DNA of 64,000 nucleotides from Thiorhodococcus minor (GTDB lineage: Bacteria; Pseudomonadota; Gammaproteobacteria; Chromatiales; Chromatiaceae): assembly GCF_010820565.1 (NCBI RefSeq), contig NZ_JAAIJQ010000008.1, forward strand, positions 1-64,000, given 5' to 3'. This document shows, in pieces, positions 1 through 8,047 of this stretch. Made by a program: the position numbers and the translations under genes. Position 1 is the first letter of the stretch. Every line of letters begins with the position of its first letter. The notes beneath the pieces were generated by a model. The model saw nothing but the letters and a program-made list of their open reading frames with translations. It did not search any database and was not told the origin of the DNA.

Positions 1-164
1 TGCTCGAAGTACGCGCGCAAGTCCTCCGGCGCAAGGCAATCGGGCGCGCGGTGGGTGAACTTCGCCAGATCCCGCACCGCGGCGAGGTAGCTCTCATGGG
101 TGCGCGGGGAGAAACCATGCATCTGCATGGCCACGATCATGCGTTGGCGCAACGCTGTCATCAT
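1..164 (-). CDS. Tyrosine recombinase, N-terminal part (cut by window start)
   Basis: Reading leftward from the ATG at 164-162 (or the next ATG at 161) gives an open frame to the window edge. It begins with MTALRQRMIVAMQ followed by FSPRTHESYLAAVRDLA and a PEDLRAYFE helix. This is the SAM-like core-binding N-terminus typical of the integrase that accompanies IS91-family transposases. The catalytic domain lies outside the window, so activity cannot be judged. It is divergent from the integrase at 442. It could equally be a stand-alone phage-type integrase. Confidence 0.75.
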   Translation of the reverse strand, partial: MMTALRQRMIVAMQMHGFSPRTHESYLAAVRDLAKFTHRAPDCLAPEDLRAYFE

Positions 165-320
165 CCGGTCCTCGGTCAACGACCCCGATTGGGTCATGGC
201 GAGTGTGGACGACGATGCGTGAAACCGCTGTCAGGCGCGGGTGAGCGACGAGGCTCTTCAAAGCCCCGCGGAGCGGATTAGTTCAACAGTTGAGTAGACA
301 GAATGTCGGTCCGGTGAGAT

Positions 321-367
321 AGGCAGATTCTGCCTAGTTCCGATAGGGTGGATTCTGCCTAGCTCCG
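321..367. repeat. Palindrome plus direct repeat upstream of integrase
   Basis: AGGCAGATTCTGCCT at 321-335 is a palindrome with one central unpaired base. The sequence GATTCTGCCTAGTTCCG at 326-342 recurs with one change at 351-367, a period of 25 bp. The position between two recombinase genes makes a recombination core site or an autoregulatory operator plausible. This role is inferred. Confidence 0.55.
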
Positions 368-379
368 CAAGCCCCTCGG

Positions 380-407
380 TTGCGACAACTGGCTTGCTGT
401 GTACAAT
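380..407 (+). promoter_or_regulatory. Sigma-70-like promoter of the integron-type integrase
   Basis: TTGCGA (380-385) and TACAAT (402-407) are separated by 16 bp, 35 bp upstream of the ATG at 442. An inverted repeat GTGTAC/GTACAC (399-404, 418-423) overlaps the -10 box and could be an operator. No CTGT-N8-ACAG LexA box is apparent. Confidence 0.5.
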
Positions 408-441
408 CCGGCTGAAAGTACACGGCACTGGACGCTAGCAC

Positions 442-1872
442 ATGGCGCAAGGCGACTCAACCACTGCTCATGCGATCGAACGCTTTTGGGAGCGATTTCT
501 CGATCTTGCGCGGAATCGGGGCGCGAAGGACTCCGCGCTACCTTGGTATGTGCGGCATGCTGAGACCTATCTGAAGGCGTTCCCGGAGAAGCGTCTTGTC
601 ATGCATTCGGCACAGGACGTTGCCGGCTATCTCGAGCGGGTGGGCCGGCTAGACAGAATCTCGGACTGGCAGTTCGAGCAAATCGTCGATGCGATACAGA
701 ATCTTCTGGAGACCGCACGGGCGCCGATCGTCGATGAGATCGACTGGGAATACTGGCGCGATTCGGCGCGCACGCTGACACCGGATCATCCGACGATTGC
801 ACGGGAGTCACTACCGGCTCAGATCGGCTCAGGGGAAGAGAAGGCGGTATCGGGGGCTCGGTTCAAGCAGAAGCAGAATGCGCCGTCGGCGCTCGATAAC
901 GCGCGCGAGGCGCATCGCGCGCTGCTGGAGCGGATGGTGGCTGAGATCCGGCGGCGCAAGTATTCGATTCGCACGGAGCAGGCTTATGAATCTTGGGTGT
1001 GCCGCTTCATTCTGTTCTGCGGCAACCGTGATCCAGAGACGATCGACGTGGACCGCATCCGCGCGTTTCTCGAAGACCTGGCGGTGCGTGGCACTGTATC
1101 GGCGAGCACGCAGAGCCAAGCCTTGAATGCCATCGTGTTCCTGTATAAGCAGGTGCTCGGGCGGTCGTTGGACGCGTTGGGGGACTTCACCCGGGCGAAG
1201 CGGCCGAAGCGGCTGCCCGTGGTGCTGGAGCGCGGTGAGGTGGTGCGCCTGCTCTCCGGGATCGAGGGGACGCAGCATCTGATGGCGGCGCTCTTGTACG
1301 GCACCGGGATGCGGCTGATGGAGTGCGTGCGCTTACGTGTTCAGGATCTCGATTTCGCGTATCACCAGATCGTCGTGCGTGACGGCAAGGGACAGAAGGA
1401 CCGGGTGGTGCCCTTGCCGGCGCGGCTGGAGCAGCCGTTGCGGGAGCATCTGCAGAGCGTTCGCGAGCTGCATGAGCAGGATCTCGCGCAGGGGCATGGC
1501 GAGGTGTTTCTGCCGGATGCCTTGGCGCGCAAATGGCCCAAGGCGGCGAAGGAATGGATCTGGCAGTACCTGTTTCCCAGTGGGCGCTTGTCGGTGGACC
1601 CCCGCAGCGGCAAGACGCGGCGGCATCATCTGCATGAGAACGGCTTGCAGAAGGCGGTGAAGGCGGCGGCGCAGCGGATGGGGATCTCGAAGAAGGTGAA
1701 TTGCCATAGCTTGCGCCACTCGTTTGCAACGCATCTATTGGAATCGGGCTATGATATTCGCACGGTTCAGGAATTGCTCGGGCATGCGGATGTGTCGACG
1801 ACCATGATCTACACCCATGTGCTCAACCGCGGTGGTAAAGGTGTGGTCAGTCCTTTGGATGGATTGCTCTAG
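442..1872 (+). CDS. Integron integrase-like tyrosine recombinase with N-terminal extension
   Basis: A 476-residue site-specific tyrosine recombinase. The core-binding domain lies at about residues 150-250 ([16 protein letters not shown]). The catalytic domain follows, with TGMR carrying the first catalytic Arg, the HSLRH box near residue 422, LGHADVSTT and the nucleophile in MIYTHV. Between them is [17 protein letters not shown], the extra segment that marks integron integrases (IntI) rather than XerC/D. About 150 N-terminal residues form an additional predicted helical domain not found in class 1 IntI. No cassette array is visible nearby, so this may be a cassette-less or orphan integron integrase. 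All catalytic motifs look intact. Confidence 0.85.
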   Translation: MAQGDSTTAHAIERFWERFLDLARNRGAKDSALPWYVRHAETYLKAFPEKRLVMHSAQDVAGYLERVGRLDRISDWQFEQIVDAIQNLLETARAPIVDEIDWEYWRDSARTLTPDHPTIARESLPAQIGSGEEKAVSGARFKQKQNAPSALDNAREAHRALLERMVAEIRRRKYSIRTEQAYESWVCRFILFCGNRDPETIDVDRIRAFLEDLAVRGTVSASTQSQALNAIVFLYKQVLGRSLDALGDFTRAKRPKRLPVVLERGEVVRLLSGIEGTQHLMAALLYGTGMRLMECVRLRVQDLDFAYHQIVVRDGKGQKDRVVPLPARLEQPLREHLQSVRELHEQDLAQGHGEVFLPDALARKWPKAAKEWIWQYLFPSGRLSVDPRSGKTRRHHLHENGLQKAVKAAAQRMGISKKVNCHSLRHSFATHLLESGYDIRTVQELLGHADVSTTMIYTHVLNRGGKGVVSPLDGLL

Positions 1873-1901
1873 AGGTTGTCTGAAAACATCCACCGACATT
1901 G

Positions 1902-1963
1902 GTGGGAGCGGCGCCTCGCCGCGACGAAGCCCAGGGGACGTCGCGCCGAGGCGGCGCTCCCAC
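1902..1963. repeat. GTGGGAGCG-family large palindrome (copy 1)
   Basis: Left arm 1902-1925 starting GTGGGAGCGGCGCCTCGCC and right arm 1940-1963 ending GGCGGCGCTCCCAC pair over about 24 bp around a short loop. A related copy occurs at 23327-23396. The rest of 1873-2111, between the integrase and urtE, shows no gene. REP-like elements beginning GTGGGAGCG are widespread in gammaproteobacteria. Confidence 0.8.
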
Positions 1964-2111
1964 ACGCAGCCAGCGGCTTCCAGACAGCTTCTTAGCTTCG
2001 GCCGAAAAGAGGGCTCTTGCTGGAAAGCGCGGCTTCGCTCTGGGGGAAAGCAGGGAAGGCATTGAGCCTCTGCGCTTCTCATTTCCGCTAGAGCAAGTGT
2101 TGGAGTCGTGC

Positions 2112-2807
2112 TCACACGGTCAAATATTCCCGCACCAGCTTTTCGTCCAGCTCCTCCATCAATCCCTTCGCCACAGCCCGGCCCCGATCGAGAATACAGA
2201 ACCGATCCGCGACTCGCCGGGCGAACGGCAGCTTTTGCTCCACCAGGATCACCGTCAGCCCAAGCTCACGATTCAGCTTGCGGATGATGTCGCCGATCTC
2301 GGCGACGATGTTGGGCTGGATGCCTTCGGTCGGCTCGTCGAGGATGAGGAGCTTGGGGTCGATGCCAAGCGCGCGGCCGATGGCGAGCTGTTGCTGCTGG
2401 CCGCCGGAGAGGTCGCCGCCGCGGCGGCCCATCATCTCCTTGAGCACGGGGAAGAGCTCGAAGATGAAGGGCGGGATGTCGCGCTTGCGGTCCGGGCGTG
2501 CCGGCAGGCCGATGCGCAGGTTTTCCTCCACGGTCAGCAGCGGGAAGATCTGGCGGCCCTGGGGGACATAGCCGATGCCCAGGCCGGCGCGCTTCTCGGC
2601 GGACTGCTTCGAGAGATCCATGTCGCGGTAGACCATGCGCCCGGAGGCGACCGGCAGCAGACCCATGATGCACTGAAGCAGCGTGGTCTTGCCGACGCCG
2701 TTGCGGCCCATGATGCAGGTGCACTGGCCTTCGGGGACCTCCAGGTCGAGGTCCCAGAGGGTGTGGCTCTCGCCGTAAAACTGATTGAGGGCTTGGATGC
2801 TTAGCAT
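2112..2807 (-). CDS. urtE: Urea ABC transporter ATP-binding protein UrtE
   Basis: A 231-residue LivF-type ATPase. Walker A is GRNGVGKTT, the signature is LSGGQQQQLAIGRAL and Walker B is LLILDEP followed by TEGIQPNIVAEIG, the wording characteristic of UrtE. With UrtD it should power high-affinity urea import through UrtB/UrtC from the periplasmic binder UrtA. It is separated from urtD by 1.4 kb carrying a toxin-antitoxin pair and a repeat element, whereas urtC/urtD overlap. Its ATG at 2807 has no strong ribosome-binding site nearby, so expression may depend on readthrough from the inserted genes. Confidence 0.93.
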   Translation of the reverse strand: MLSIQALNQFYGESHTLWDLDLEVPEGQCTCIMGRNGVGKTTLLQCIMGLLPVASGRMVYRDMDLSKQSAEKRAGLGIGYVPQGRQIFPLLTVEENLRIGLPARPDRKRDIPPFIFELFPVLKEMMGRRGGDLSGGQQQQLAIGRALGIDPKLLILDEPTEGIQPNIVAEIGDIIRKLNRELGLTVILVEQKLPFARRVADRFCILDRGRAVAKGLMEELDEKLVREYLTV

Positions 2808-3085
2808 GGTCTACCGGCTCGTGCTCGTGTTTCTGACCGCCTTGGAAAGCGATCCAGGGATGAGCTGGATCGCGGAACAGACATCGCCCATAGCCTCCCC
2901 CACCTCTATGTGCCGCGACTGTCCATGTGGCTCCAGGCGCCGCATTTCGGCCATCTTGCGCGCTGGCAGGTCGCCCCCTTGCTCATAAAGCGCCGCCGTC
3001 CGGGGCATCGATGATCGTTCCGCCCGCCTCGACTCCGAGGTCGGCCAAGCGCGGCGCAGTGCAGCAGCCTCGGTGCGGGGCTCGG

Positions 3086-3264
3086 TGGACTTTGCTCTCG
3101 AGACTGTGAGCGTCATCCAAGCGCACCGCGAAGATCGCAGATTGCTGTAGGTTGGGCCGACGCAGGAGGCCCAACAATCAAAGCGTTAGGCTAGCCGCCA
3201 TGTTGGGCTTCGTACCTCAGCCCAACCTACGCAGAATGTCTTCACAGTCTCTCTCGCTCGTCCA
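3086..3264 (+). repeat. GGTGGAC-ended ~183 bp interspersed element, copy C1
   Basis: The element starts GGTGGACTTTGCTCTCGAGA and ends near CTCGTCCA, with imperfect terminal inverted repeats. The inner core at 3147-3230 begins GTAGGTTGGGCC and ends GCCCAACCTAC. Nearly identical cores are at 32251-32334, 32660-32743 and, reversed, 34816-34899. It lies in the 510 bp gap between urtE and tacT, a gap that contains no other gene. Confidence 0.85.
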
Positions 3265-3317
3265 GCCTACTGGTCCAATCGATGATCAAGGCCCCTTCCG
3301 GTCTTGGCGCAATCTAG

Positions 3318-3824
3318 CTATCGATCACCGGGGCGTATGCTCGCTCGTAGGTCGGAGACCCTGGTCATCAAGGTCATCGGATCCAGTGGCGATGGATCGA
3401 ATCCGAGTCGGTCGTAAAAGGCCCGCGCCGAGTCGTCCAGGGCGTGAACGATGACGCCGCGAATGCCGATTGCGTCGGCGGCGTTGACGATGCGGCGGCC
3501 CGCGTCTCCCATCAGCGCGCGGCCCAAACCCTGCCCTTGCATCATGGCGTCCACAGCAAGTCTCGCGAGCACGACGACCGGGATCGGGTCGGGCATGTTT
3601 CGCTTCAGCCGACCGGTCGCTTGATCGACCGCGATAGCGCTTGCCGCCAGTGCATAGAAGGCGACCACGCGTCCTTCTGCGCAGACCACGAAGGTTCGTG
3701 AGGCGCCGCTGGCTTGATTTGCCAAGGCGCGTTTCTTGAGCCAGCGGTCGAGGGAGGCGTAGCCGCAGGAGAAGCCCTCAAGCGAATGAGCCGCCTGGAG
3801 CGGCTCTGGCGCCGAGAGCTTCAC
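3318..3824 (-). CDS. tacT: GNAT toxin of a TacAT-type toxin-antitoxin pair
   Basis: A 168-residue GNAT acetyltransferase. The acetyl-CoA loop is QGQGLGRALM and the preceding strand is PVVVLARLAVD. The C-terminal ARAFYDRLGFDPSPLDPMTL is typical of TacT/AtaT-like toxins. Known members acetylate the amino group of charged tRNAs and block translation. Its ATG overlaps the stop of the upstream DUF1778 gene by 4 bp (ATGA), the usual TA arrangement in which the antitoxin is made first. The pair is inserted between urtD and urtE. The toxin assignment rests on length, motifs and partner. Confidence 0.88.
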   Translation of the reverse strand: MKLSAPEPLQAAHSLEGFSCGYASLDRWLKKRALANQASGASRTFVVCAEGRVVAFYALAASAIAVDQATGRLKRNMPDPIPVVVLARLAVDAMMQGQGLGRALMGDAGRRIVNAADAIGIRGVIVHALDDSARAFYDRLGFDPSPLDPMTLMTRVSDLRASIRPGDR

Positions 3825-4111
3825 GCATCGTCCCAGGGTGCCTTTGTCTGCATGGTCTTGAGCAGTCGTGCGTTGGGAGCGGCGGGGCTATCGAGCTGCG
3901 CCTGGAATGCGGCGAAGCGCTCTGGATCGACGCGGAGCAAGGCTTGATCGAGAAGCGTCTCCTCGGCTGCCCGACGCGAGGCCTCCAGAATGAACTCCGA
4001 GCGGTTCTTGCCGCTGACCCTCGCTGCGCGATCGATCAGGTTTCGCTCCTCTGGCTTGACGCGGAGATTCAGGCTCTGGCGTTTGGGCTCGGCATTTTCG
4101 ACCCTGGGCAT
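3821..4111 (-). CDS. tacA: DUF1778 (ribbon-helix-helix) antitoxin
   Basis: A 96-residue DUF1778 protein. The N-terminal RQSLNLRVKPEERNLIDRAA is the ribbon-helix-helix DNA-binding part, followed by GKNRSEFILEASRRAAEE. The C-terminal tail (residues 55-96) would wrap the GNAT toxin. A strong GGAGG site lies 6 bp before the ATG at 4111. Autoregulation through the 99 bp upstream region (4112-4210) is expected for the family, but no clear operator was assigned. Confidence 0.88.
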   Translation of the reverse strand: MPRVENAEPKRQSLNLRVKPEERNLIDRAARVSGKNRSEFILEASRRAAEETLLDQALLRVDPERFAAFQAQLDSPAAPNARLLKTMQTKAPWDDA

Positions 4112-4210
4112 AGACGGCCTCCGAGTGGGTGAGGATTGCGCTGAAACTGTACTGACATTGTCTGCTCATCGACCTCGCCGGACAACAGATCAGATGTGCG
4201 GGACTGGATC

Positions 4211-5053
4211 TCAATGGCCCTCATCGCCCCCTAAATACACCTCGATGACGCGCGCGTCGTTCTGGACCTCGTCCATGGTGCCCTCCGCAAGCACGCTGCC
4301 TTGATGCAGCACCGTGACCTTGTTGGCGATGGAGCGGACGAAGTCCATGTCGTGCTCGACGACCACGACGGTGTGCCGCCCGGCGAGCGACTTCAGCAGC
4401 TCGGCGGTGCGGTCCATCTCCTGGTGGGTCATGCCGGCGACGGGCTCGTCGACCAGCAGCAGGTGCGGGTCCTGCATCAGCAGCATCCCGATCTCCAGCC
4501 ACTGCTTCTGCCCGTGCGAGAGGGCGCCGGCGCGGCGGGCGCGGTGCGCTTGCAGGCCGATGGTCTCCAACACGGCGTCGATGCGCGCGTGCTGCTCGGG
4601 CGTCAGGCGGGCGACCAGGGTCGGCCAGACGCGCTTGTCCGCGGCCATGGCCAGCTCCAGGTTCTCCATCACCGAGTGGTGCTCGAAGACCGTGGGCTTC
4701 TGGAACTTGCGACCGATGCCGACGCTGGCGATCTCGGGCTCGCTCAGGCGCAGCAGGTCGATGGTCTGGCCGAACCAGGCGGTGCCGGTGTCGGGCCGCG
4801 TCTTGCCGGTGATGATGTCCATCATGGTCGTCTTGCCGGCGCCGTTCGGCCCGATGATGCAGCGCAGCTCGCCCGCGTCGATGTAGAGGTTGAGCCGGTC
4901 GATGGCGCGGAAGCCGTCGAAGGTCACCGAGATGTCCTCCAGGTAGAGGATGGTGCCGTGGCTGATGTCCAGCTCTAGCCCGGTCTTGGGGACCATGATT
5001 TCCCAGACCTGGTCGCGGCGCATGGTGGTGCGCAGGGTGTCCAGCGTCTTCAT
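4211..5053 (-). CDS. urtD: Urea ABC transporter ATP-binding protein UrtD
   Basis: A 280-residue LivG-type ATPase with Walker A GPNGAGKTT, signature LSHGQKQWLEIGMLL and Walker B LLLVDEPVAGMT. An N-terminal extension of about 30 residues precedes the ABC domain, as is usual for UrtD. Its ATG overlaps the urtC stop by 4 bp, indicating translational coupling in the urtA-B-C-D transcription unit. It would pair with UrtE, now displaced downstream. Confidence 0.94.
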   Translation of the reverse strand: MKTLDTLRTTMRRDQVWEIMVPKTGLELDISHGTILYLEDISVTFDGFRAIDRLNLYIDAGELRCIIGPNGAGKTTMMDIITGKTRPDTGTAWFGQTIDLLRLSEPEIASVGIGRKFQKPTVFEHHSVMENLELAMAADKRVWPTLVARLTPEQHARIDAVLETIGLQAHRARRAGALSHGQKQWLEIGMLLMQDPHLLLVDEPVAGMTHQEMDRTAELLKSLAGRHTVVVVEHDMDFVRSIANKVTVLHQGSVLAEGTMDEVQNDARVIEVYLGGDEGH

Positions 5054-6135
5054 GCCGTCGCCTCCTTGCGGCGCAGCAGACCGGCGATGCCCTGGGGCAG
5101 CAGCAGTGTCACCAGCACGAAGAGCCCGCCCAGGGCGAACAGCCAGGCGTCCGGCATGACGCCAGTCAGATAGGTCTTGCCGTAGTTCACCAGCAGTGCG
5201 CCTAGGACCGCGCCATAGAGGGTCGCGCGCCCGCCGATGGCGACCCAGACGACGATCTCGATGGAGTTGATGGGCGAGAACTCGCCCGGATTGATGATGC
5301 CGACCTGGGGCACATAGAGGGCGCCGGCGATGCCCGCCAGCACGGCGGAGAAGGTGAAGACCCAGAGTTTGAAGCGCTCCACCCGATAGCCGATGAAGCG
5401 CGTGCGGCTCTCGGCGTCGCGGATGGCGACCGTCACCCGCCCGAGCTTGGAGGTGACGATGGTGCGGCAGGCCAGGTAGCCGCCGGCCACGGCCAGGGCG
5501 CTGGCGATGAAGAGGCCGATGCGCGTGGCGTCCGACTGGAGGTCGAAGCCGAGCAGATCCTTGAAATCGGTCAGCCCGTTGTTGCCGCCGAAGCCCATCT
5601 CATTGCGGAAGAAGGCCAGCATCAGGGCATAGGTCAGCGCCTGGGTGATGATCGACAGATAGACCCCGGTGACGCGCGAGCGGAAGGCCAGCCAGCCGAA
5701 GACGAAGGCCAATGCGCCCGGTACCAGCATCACCATGAGTGCCGCGAACCAGAACATGTCGAAGCCGTGCCAGAACCAGGGCAGCTCCTGCCAGTTGAGG
5801 AAGACCATGAAGTCCGGTAGCTCCGGGTTGCCGTAGACGCCGCGGTCGCCGATCTGGCGCATCAGGTACATGCCCATGGCATAGCCGCCGAGGGCGAAGA
5901 AGGCCCCGTGTCCCAGGCTCAGGATGCCGAGATAGCCCCAGACCAGATCGACGGCGATGGCGAGCAGGGCGTAGGTCAGGTACTTGCCCAGCAGCGTCAC
6001 CGTGAAGGTCGAGACGTGCAGCGGGCTGTCCGCCGGAACGGCCAGGTTCAGGATGGGGACCAGGAGGGTCGTCAACGCGAGCAGTGCCAGGAAGATCTGC
6101 CCGCCGCGATCCAGATGAAGTGTGCCGAGTCGCAT
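5050..6135 (-). CDS. urtC: Urea ABC transporter permease UrtC
   Basis: A 361-residue LivM-type inner-membrane permease with many hydrophobic segments. Diagnostic stretches are DLVWGYLGILSLGHGAFFALGGYAMGMYL and, near the end, VWVAIGGRATLYGAVLGALLVNYGKTYL. It forms the membrane channel with UrtB. It begins 6 bp after urtB and overlaps urtD by 4 bp. Length and motifs match intact family members. Confidence 0.94.
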   Translation of the reverse strand: MRLGTLHLDRGGQIFLALLALTTLLVPILNLAVPADSPLHVSTFTVTLLGKYLTYALLAIAVDLVWGYLGILSLGHGAFFALGGYAMGMYLMRQIGDRGVYGNPELPDFMVFLNWQELPWFWHGFDMFWFAALMVMLVPGALAFVFGWLAFRSRVTGVYLSIITQALTYALMLAFFRNEMGFGGNNGLTDFKDLLGFDLQSDATRIGLFIASALAVAGGYLACRTIVTSKLGRVTVAIRDAESRTRFIGYRVERFKLWVFTFSAVLAGIAGALYVPQVGIINPGEFSPINSIEIVVWVAIGGRATLYGAVLGALLVNYGKTYLTGVMPDAWLFALGGLFVLVTLLLPQGIAGLLRRKEATA

Positions 6136-6141
6136 GGCCGG

Positions 6142-7773
6142 TCAGCCCTCCGCTGCCCGGCCCTTCTGCGGGAAGAGCCCGCGCGGCCGTTTCTGGATGA
6201 AGAGGATGATGAAGATCAGGACCAGGATCTTCGCCAGCACGGCGCCGGCCCAGGGCTCCAGGATCTTGTTGACCACGCCGAGCGACATGCCGGCCACCAG
6301 GGTCCCCCAGAGGTTTCCGACCCCGCCGAAGACCACGACCATGAAGGAGTCGATGATGTAGGACTGCCCCAGGTTGGGGCCGACATTGGTGAGCTGGCTG
6401 AGCGCCACGCCCGCCACGCCGGCGATGCCGGAGCCTAGCCCAAAGGTCAGGGCATCGACCCGCGCGGAGCGCACCCCCATGGCGCGCGCCATGGCACGGT
6501 TCTGGGACACGGCCCGCACCTGCAGCCCCAGCGACGTCCTGCGCATCACCAGATAGAGCGCGGTGAAGACGATCAGGCAGAAGGCGATGATGTACATCCG
6601 GTTCATGGTCAGCGACAGCACGCTGTTGATCTGCCAGGAGCCGGACATCCAGTCCGGGTTGGCGACCGGCACGTTCTGCGGCGAGATGAGCGTGCGCACC
6701 AGCTGCTGCAGGATGAGACTGATGCCGAAGGTGGCCAGGAGCGTCTCCAGCGGTCGTCCGTAGAGGAAGCGGATCACGCCGCGCTCGATGAGGATGCCGA
6801 CCGCGCCCGAGACGACGAAGGCCGCCGGGATCGCCAGGAAGAGGGCCAGGCCGATGTGCTCGGGCATGAGCTGCTGGACGATGTAGGTGGTATAGGCGCC
6901 GAGCATGATCAGCTCGCCGTGGGCCATGTTGATGACGCCCATGACGCCGAACGTGATCGCCAGCCCGATCGCGGCCAGCACCAGGACCGAGCCCAGGCTC
7001 AGCCCGAAGAAGAGGGTCTCGGCGAAGCCGTAAAGGTCGCGCTTGAATTGGAGTCCCTCGAGCACGCGCTCGGCGGTTGCCCGCACGGCCTCGTCCTGCT
7101 CCCGATCGAGCAGGCGCTGGATGCCGCCCTGAACCGCCGGGTGCAGGTTGCCCTCCAGCTGATCGAGTGCCTCGATCCGTCGGGCCGGCTCATCCGCATT
7201 GAGGTCGGCCAGCGCGATGGCGGCGGTCATTCCCGCGCGCACCTCTGCGTTCTTCTCATCGCCGGCCAGGTCGCGCAGCAGGGCCAGGCTATCCGCGTCC
7301 AGGCGGTCGAGCATCTCGTTCACCGCGGCGAGGCGCACGGACGCCTCCGGATGGGTCAGATTGAGCGTCGCGACGGCCGTGCGGAGCTGGGAGCGCAGGC
7401 GGTTGTTGATGCGGATGCGCTTCAGATCGCGTTTGCCGGCCGTTCCCGCCGGGGCCTGGGTCAAGGGATCGATCAGGTCGTAGCCGGCGTCGCTGCGGGT
7501 CGCGATGAAGAGCCGGCCGTCTGCCTTGCGGAGGTAGAGGTCGGAATCCTGGAGCGCCGCGAGCAGGCCGACGGCGCGCGGGTCGCGGCTGCTGGCGACC
7601 AGGGTGACCCCTTCCTCGACCTGATCGTATTTGTTCGTCTTGATCAGCGCGATGCCCTGCTCGAGCTCGGCCGAGCCGGCCAGGGCGGCTTGGGCGAAAG
7701 CGCAGAGCGCGAGCGCCACGAGGAGCCAGAGACGCAGCGCCGAGAGCGGGCTGCGAAGCAATCGGGTTGGCAT
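6142..7773 (-). CDS. urtB: Urea ABC transporter permease UrtB
   Basis: A LivH-type permease preceded by a long soluble region. The start at 7773 is preferred because MPTRLLRSPLSALRLWLLV leads into a signal sequence ending QAALAG and a GAGG lies upstream. An in-frame ATG at 7866 would add 31 residues with no signal character. Residues about 25-240 (helical HEAT-like, with repeated Asp/Glu/Leu-rich helices) are probably periplasmic. The permease follows with GLAITFGVMGVINMAHGELIMLGAY and VFGGVGNLWGTLVAG. This long form is typical of proteobacterial UrtB. Confidence 0.92.
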   Translation of the reverse strand: MPTRLLRSPLSALRLWLLVALALCAFAQAALAGSAELEQGIALIKTNKYDQVEEGVTLVASSRDPRAVGLLAALQDSDLYLRKADGRLFIATRSDAGYDLIDPLTQAPAGTAGKRDLKRIRINNRLRSQLRTAVATLNLTHPEASVRLAAVNEMLDRLDADSLALLRDLAGDEKNAEVRAGMTAAIALADLNADEPARRIEALDQLEGNLHPAVQGGIQRLLDREQDEAVRATAERVLEGLQFKRDLYGFAETLFFGLSLGSVLVLAAIGLAITFGVMGVINMAHGELIMLGAYTTYIVQQLMPEHIGLALFLAIPAAFVVSGAVGILIERGVIRFLYGRPLETLLATFGISLILQQLVRTLISPQNVPVANPDWMSGSWQINSVLSLTMNRMYIIAFCLIVFTALYLVMRRTSLGLQVRAVSQNRAMARAMGVRSARVDALTFGLGSGIAGVAGVALSQLTNVGPNLGQSYIIDSFMVVVFGGVGNLWGTLVAGMSLGVVNKILEPWAGAVLAKILVLIFIILFIQKRPRGLFPQKGRAAEG

Positions 7774-7973
7774 ACCGGAACCTCGAGCCGCAGGAGTTAG
7801 GAATGCGGCCCTGCTGGAGTTGGGTGACGGAGTGATCGGGATTCGTCGTGATAGGGGGCGCCGCAAGTCGCTGCGGCGCCTTGCCGAGTGGCCTGGTCAG
7901 CGTCAGCGGTCGTCAGTGAGTGCGGGCGTCAACTTGGTGAAGCAGGGCCTCGTCACCAGATGGACGCACCATC

Positions 7974-8043
7974 CTGACCACTGACCACTGACCACTGACC
8001 ACTGACCACTGACCACTGACCACTGACCACTGACCACTGACCA
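7974..8043. repeat. Heptamer tandem array (TGGTCAG, 10 units) after urtA
   Basis: Ten perfect copies of CTGACCA on the plus strand (TGGTCAG on the urtA sense strand) plus a degenerate eleventh that merges with the urtA stop codon at 8048-8050. The rest of 7774-8047, between urtA and urtB, contains no gene. Any polypeptide read through it is a repeat artefact. Confidence 0.97.
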
Positions 8044-8047
8044 CTGA

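Larger units (their letters stand above)
165..441. other. Divergent intergenic region between two recombinase genes
   Basis: This 277 bp stretch has no convincing gene. It holds a short hairpin at 181-195 (GACCC/GGGTC), a pair of direct repeats at 326-342 and 351-367, and a sigma-70-like promoter for the integrase at 442. No attC-type cassette is recognisable here, although this is where attI and cassettes would sit relative to an integron integrase. Confidence 0.6.

Noticed and set aside
165..441. Integron cassette array or attC site
   Set aside because: No paired R/L box structure is recognisable; only short palindromes and a direct repeat are present.
1899..2804. Long plus-strand frame opposite urtE (301 codons)
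   Set aside because: It is the antisense shadow of the clearly recognisable urtE; no domain features of its own.
2811..3116. 101-codon minus-strand frame between urtE and tacT
   Set aside because: It runs through the C1 repeat element and has low-complexity Arg/Ala/Glu content with no recognisable domain.
7974..8043. Possible CRISPR array
   Set aside because: Units are 7 bp without spacers; this is a short tandem repeat.
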